Source: Aliterella sp. RAGGC_92
GTDB lineage: Bacteria > Cyanobacteriota > Cyanobacteriia > Cyanobacteriales > Chroococcidiopsidaceae
Length of the DNA stretch: 5,558 nt
NCBI GenBank assembly: GCA_030826005.1
Contig: JAPJOW010000259.1
Coordinates: 1 to 5,558 of the forward strand
Reading direction: 5' to 3'
Position 1 is the stretch's first letter. Every line of letters starts with the position of its first letter. The notes under the pieces are model-generated. The model had not been told where the DNA came from, did no database searches, and was given only the letters and a program-made list of their open reading frames with translations. The position numbers were made by a program, and so were the translations under genes. This document shows positions 5,428 to 5,558 of this stretch, in pieces.

Positions 5428-5558
5428 CTGCTCTGTTTGCAGCGATCGCACTTTAGTGCGATCGCCTCACAAAAACATCTTAGTAAAAGCCTATATTTCT
5501 GTAATAGAGCTTTATTCACGCTTGTATTAAGTACAGATAATAGTTATGGGTAAAACCT
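5428..5558. other. 3' flank of the oxidase gene to window edge
   Basis: This 131-base noncoding tail contains the HIP1 hairpin (listed separately) and a second weak stem. AAAGCCTAT (5486-5494) pairs with ATAG-A-GCTTT (5504-5513), nine pairs with a one-base bulge and a nine-base loop. No T-tract follows either stem. An ATG at 5546 opens the last four codons of the window (MGK then T), without a visible ribosome binding site, so a gene start cannot be claimed there. Confidence 0.6.
5442..5465. terminator. Perfect hairpin of two inverted HIP1 octamers after the oxidase
   Basis: Eleven bases, GCGATCGCACT, at 5442-5452 are followed by TT and then their exact reverse complement at 5455-5465. In RNA this gives an 8-10 bp GC-rich stem with a tight loop, starting 14 bases after the stop codon. 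Position and stability suit transcript termination or 3'-end protection. The downstream sequence CTCACAAAAAC lacks a T-tract on the plus strand, so classic intrinsic termination of the oxidase is doubtful; for leftward transcription the complementary TTTTTG run would follow the stem but would be an imperfect tail. Confidence 0.5.

Larger units (their letters stand above)
898..5465. repeat. HIP1 octamers (GCGATCGC), nine copies
   Basis: Exact copies start at 898, 977, 2456, 2763, 3015, 3490, 3641, 5442 and 5458. Six are intergenic and three lie within the kinase–WD40 gene, where the one at 2456 encodes Ala-Ile-Ala of the membrane segment. None lies in the oxidase coding region. HIP1 is a palindrome abundant in many cyanobacterial genomes and is the main evidence for the host phylum here; its function is not settled. 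Confidence 0.9.

Noticed and set aside
5546..5558. Possible gene start (MGK...) at the right edge
   Set aside because: Only four codons are visible and there is no Shine-Dalgarno-like sequence upstream.

Overview
The window is AT-rich cyanobacterial DNA. The octamer GCGATCGC (HIP1) occurs exactly nine times in 5.56 kb, where about 0.1 would be expected by chance at even base composition. The gene content also fits: a TPIEQ-type cyanobacterial Ser/Thr kinase, a kinase–WD40 fusion and a Tat-exported multicopper oxidase. The genus cannot be fixed from this stretch.

Layout. (1) Positions 1-841, minus strand: the first 280 codons of a Hanks-type Ser/Thr kinase that runs off the left edge. (2) Positions 842-1336: a 495-base divergent intergenic region with two HIP1 sites, a dyad, and an NtcA-type GTA-N8-TAC motif lying between two 8-base inverted arms. 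(3) Positions 1337-3421, plus strand: a complete 694-residue protein with an N-terminal kinase, one membrane segment and seven WD40 repeats predicted to form a β-propeller outside the cytoplasm. (4) Positions 3422-3885: a 464-base region with no recognisable full gene. It holds several short direct and inverted repeats, plus a nine-codon reading frame with a strong ribosome binding site just ahead of the next gene. (5) Positions 3886-5427, plus strand: a complete 513-residue CotA/bilirubin-oxidase-like multicopper oxidase with a twin-arginine signal peptide and a GTG start. (6) Positions 5428-5558: a strong hairpin built from two inverted HIP1 octamers, then a weaker hairpin.

How the genes may work together. 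The two kinases are transcribed divergently from a shared intergenic region, so common control or a signalling partnership is possible but not shown. The kinase–WD40 protein looks like a transmembrane receptor kinase, with the propeller as sensing or docking module. The oxidase is separated from it by a long gap that carries the oxidase's own candidate control sites, so it is probably a separate transcription unit that acts on copper, phenolic or metal substrates in the periplasm or thylakoid lumen.

Nothing here is clearly an undescribed system. The points most worth a second look are the repeat-rich leader of the oxidase gene with its mini-ORF, the membrane kinase–propeller architecture beside a second kinase, and the in-phase HIP1 copies inside the WD40 repeats.
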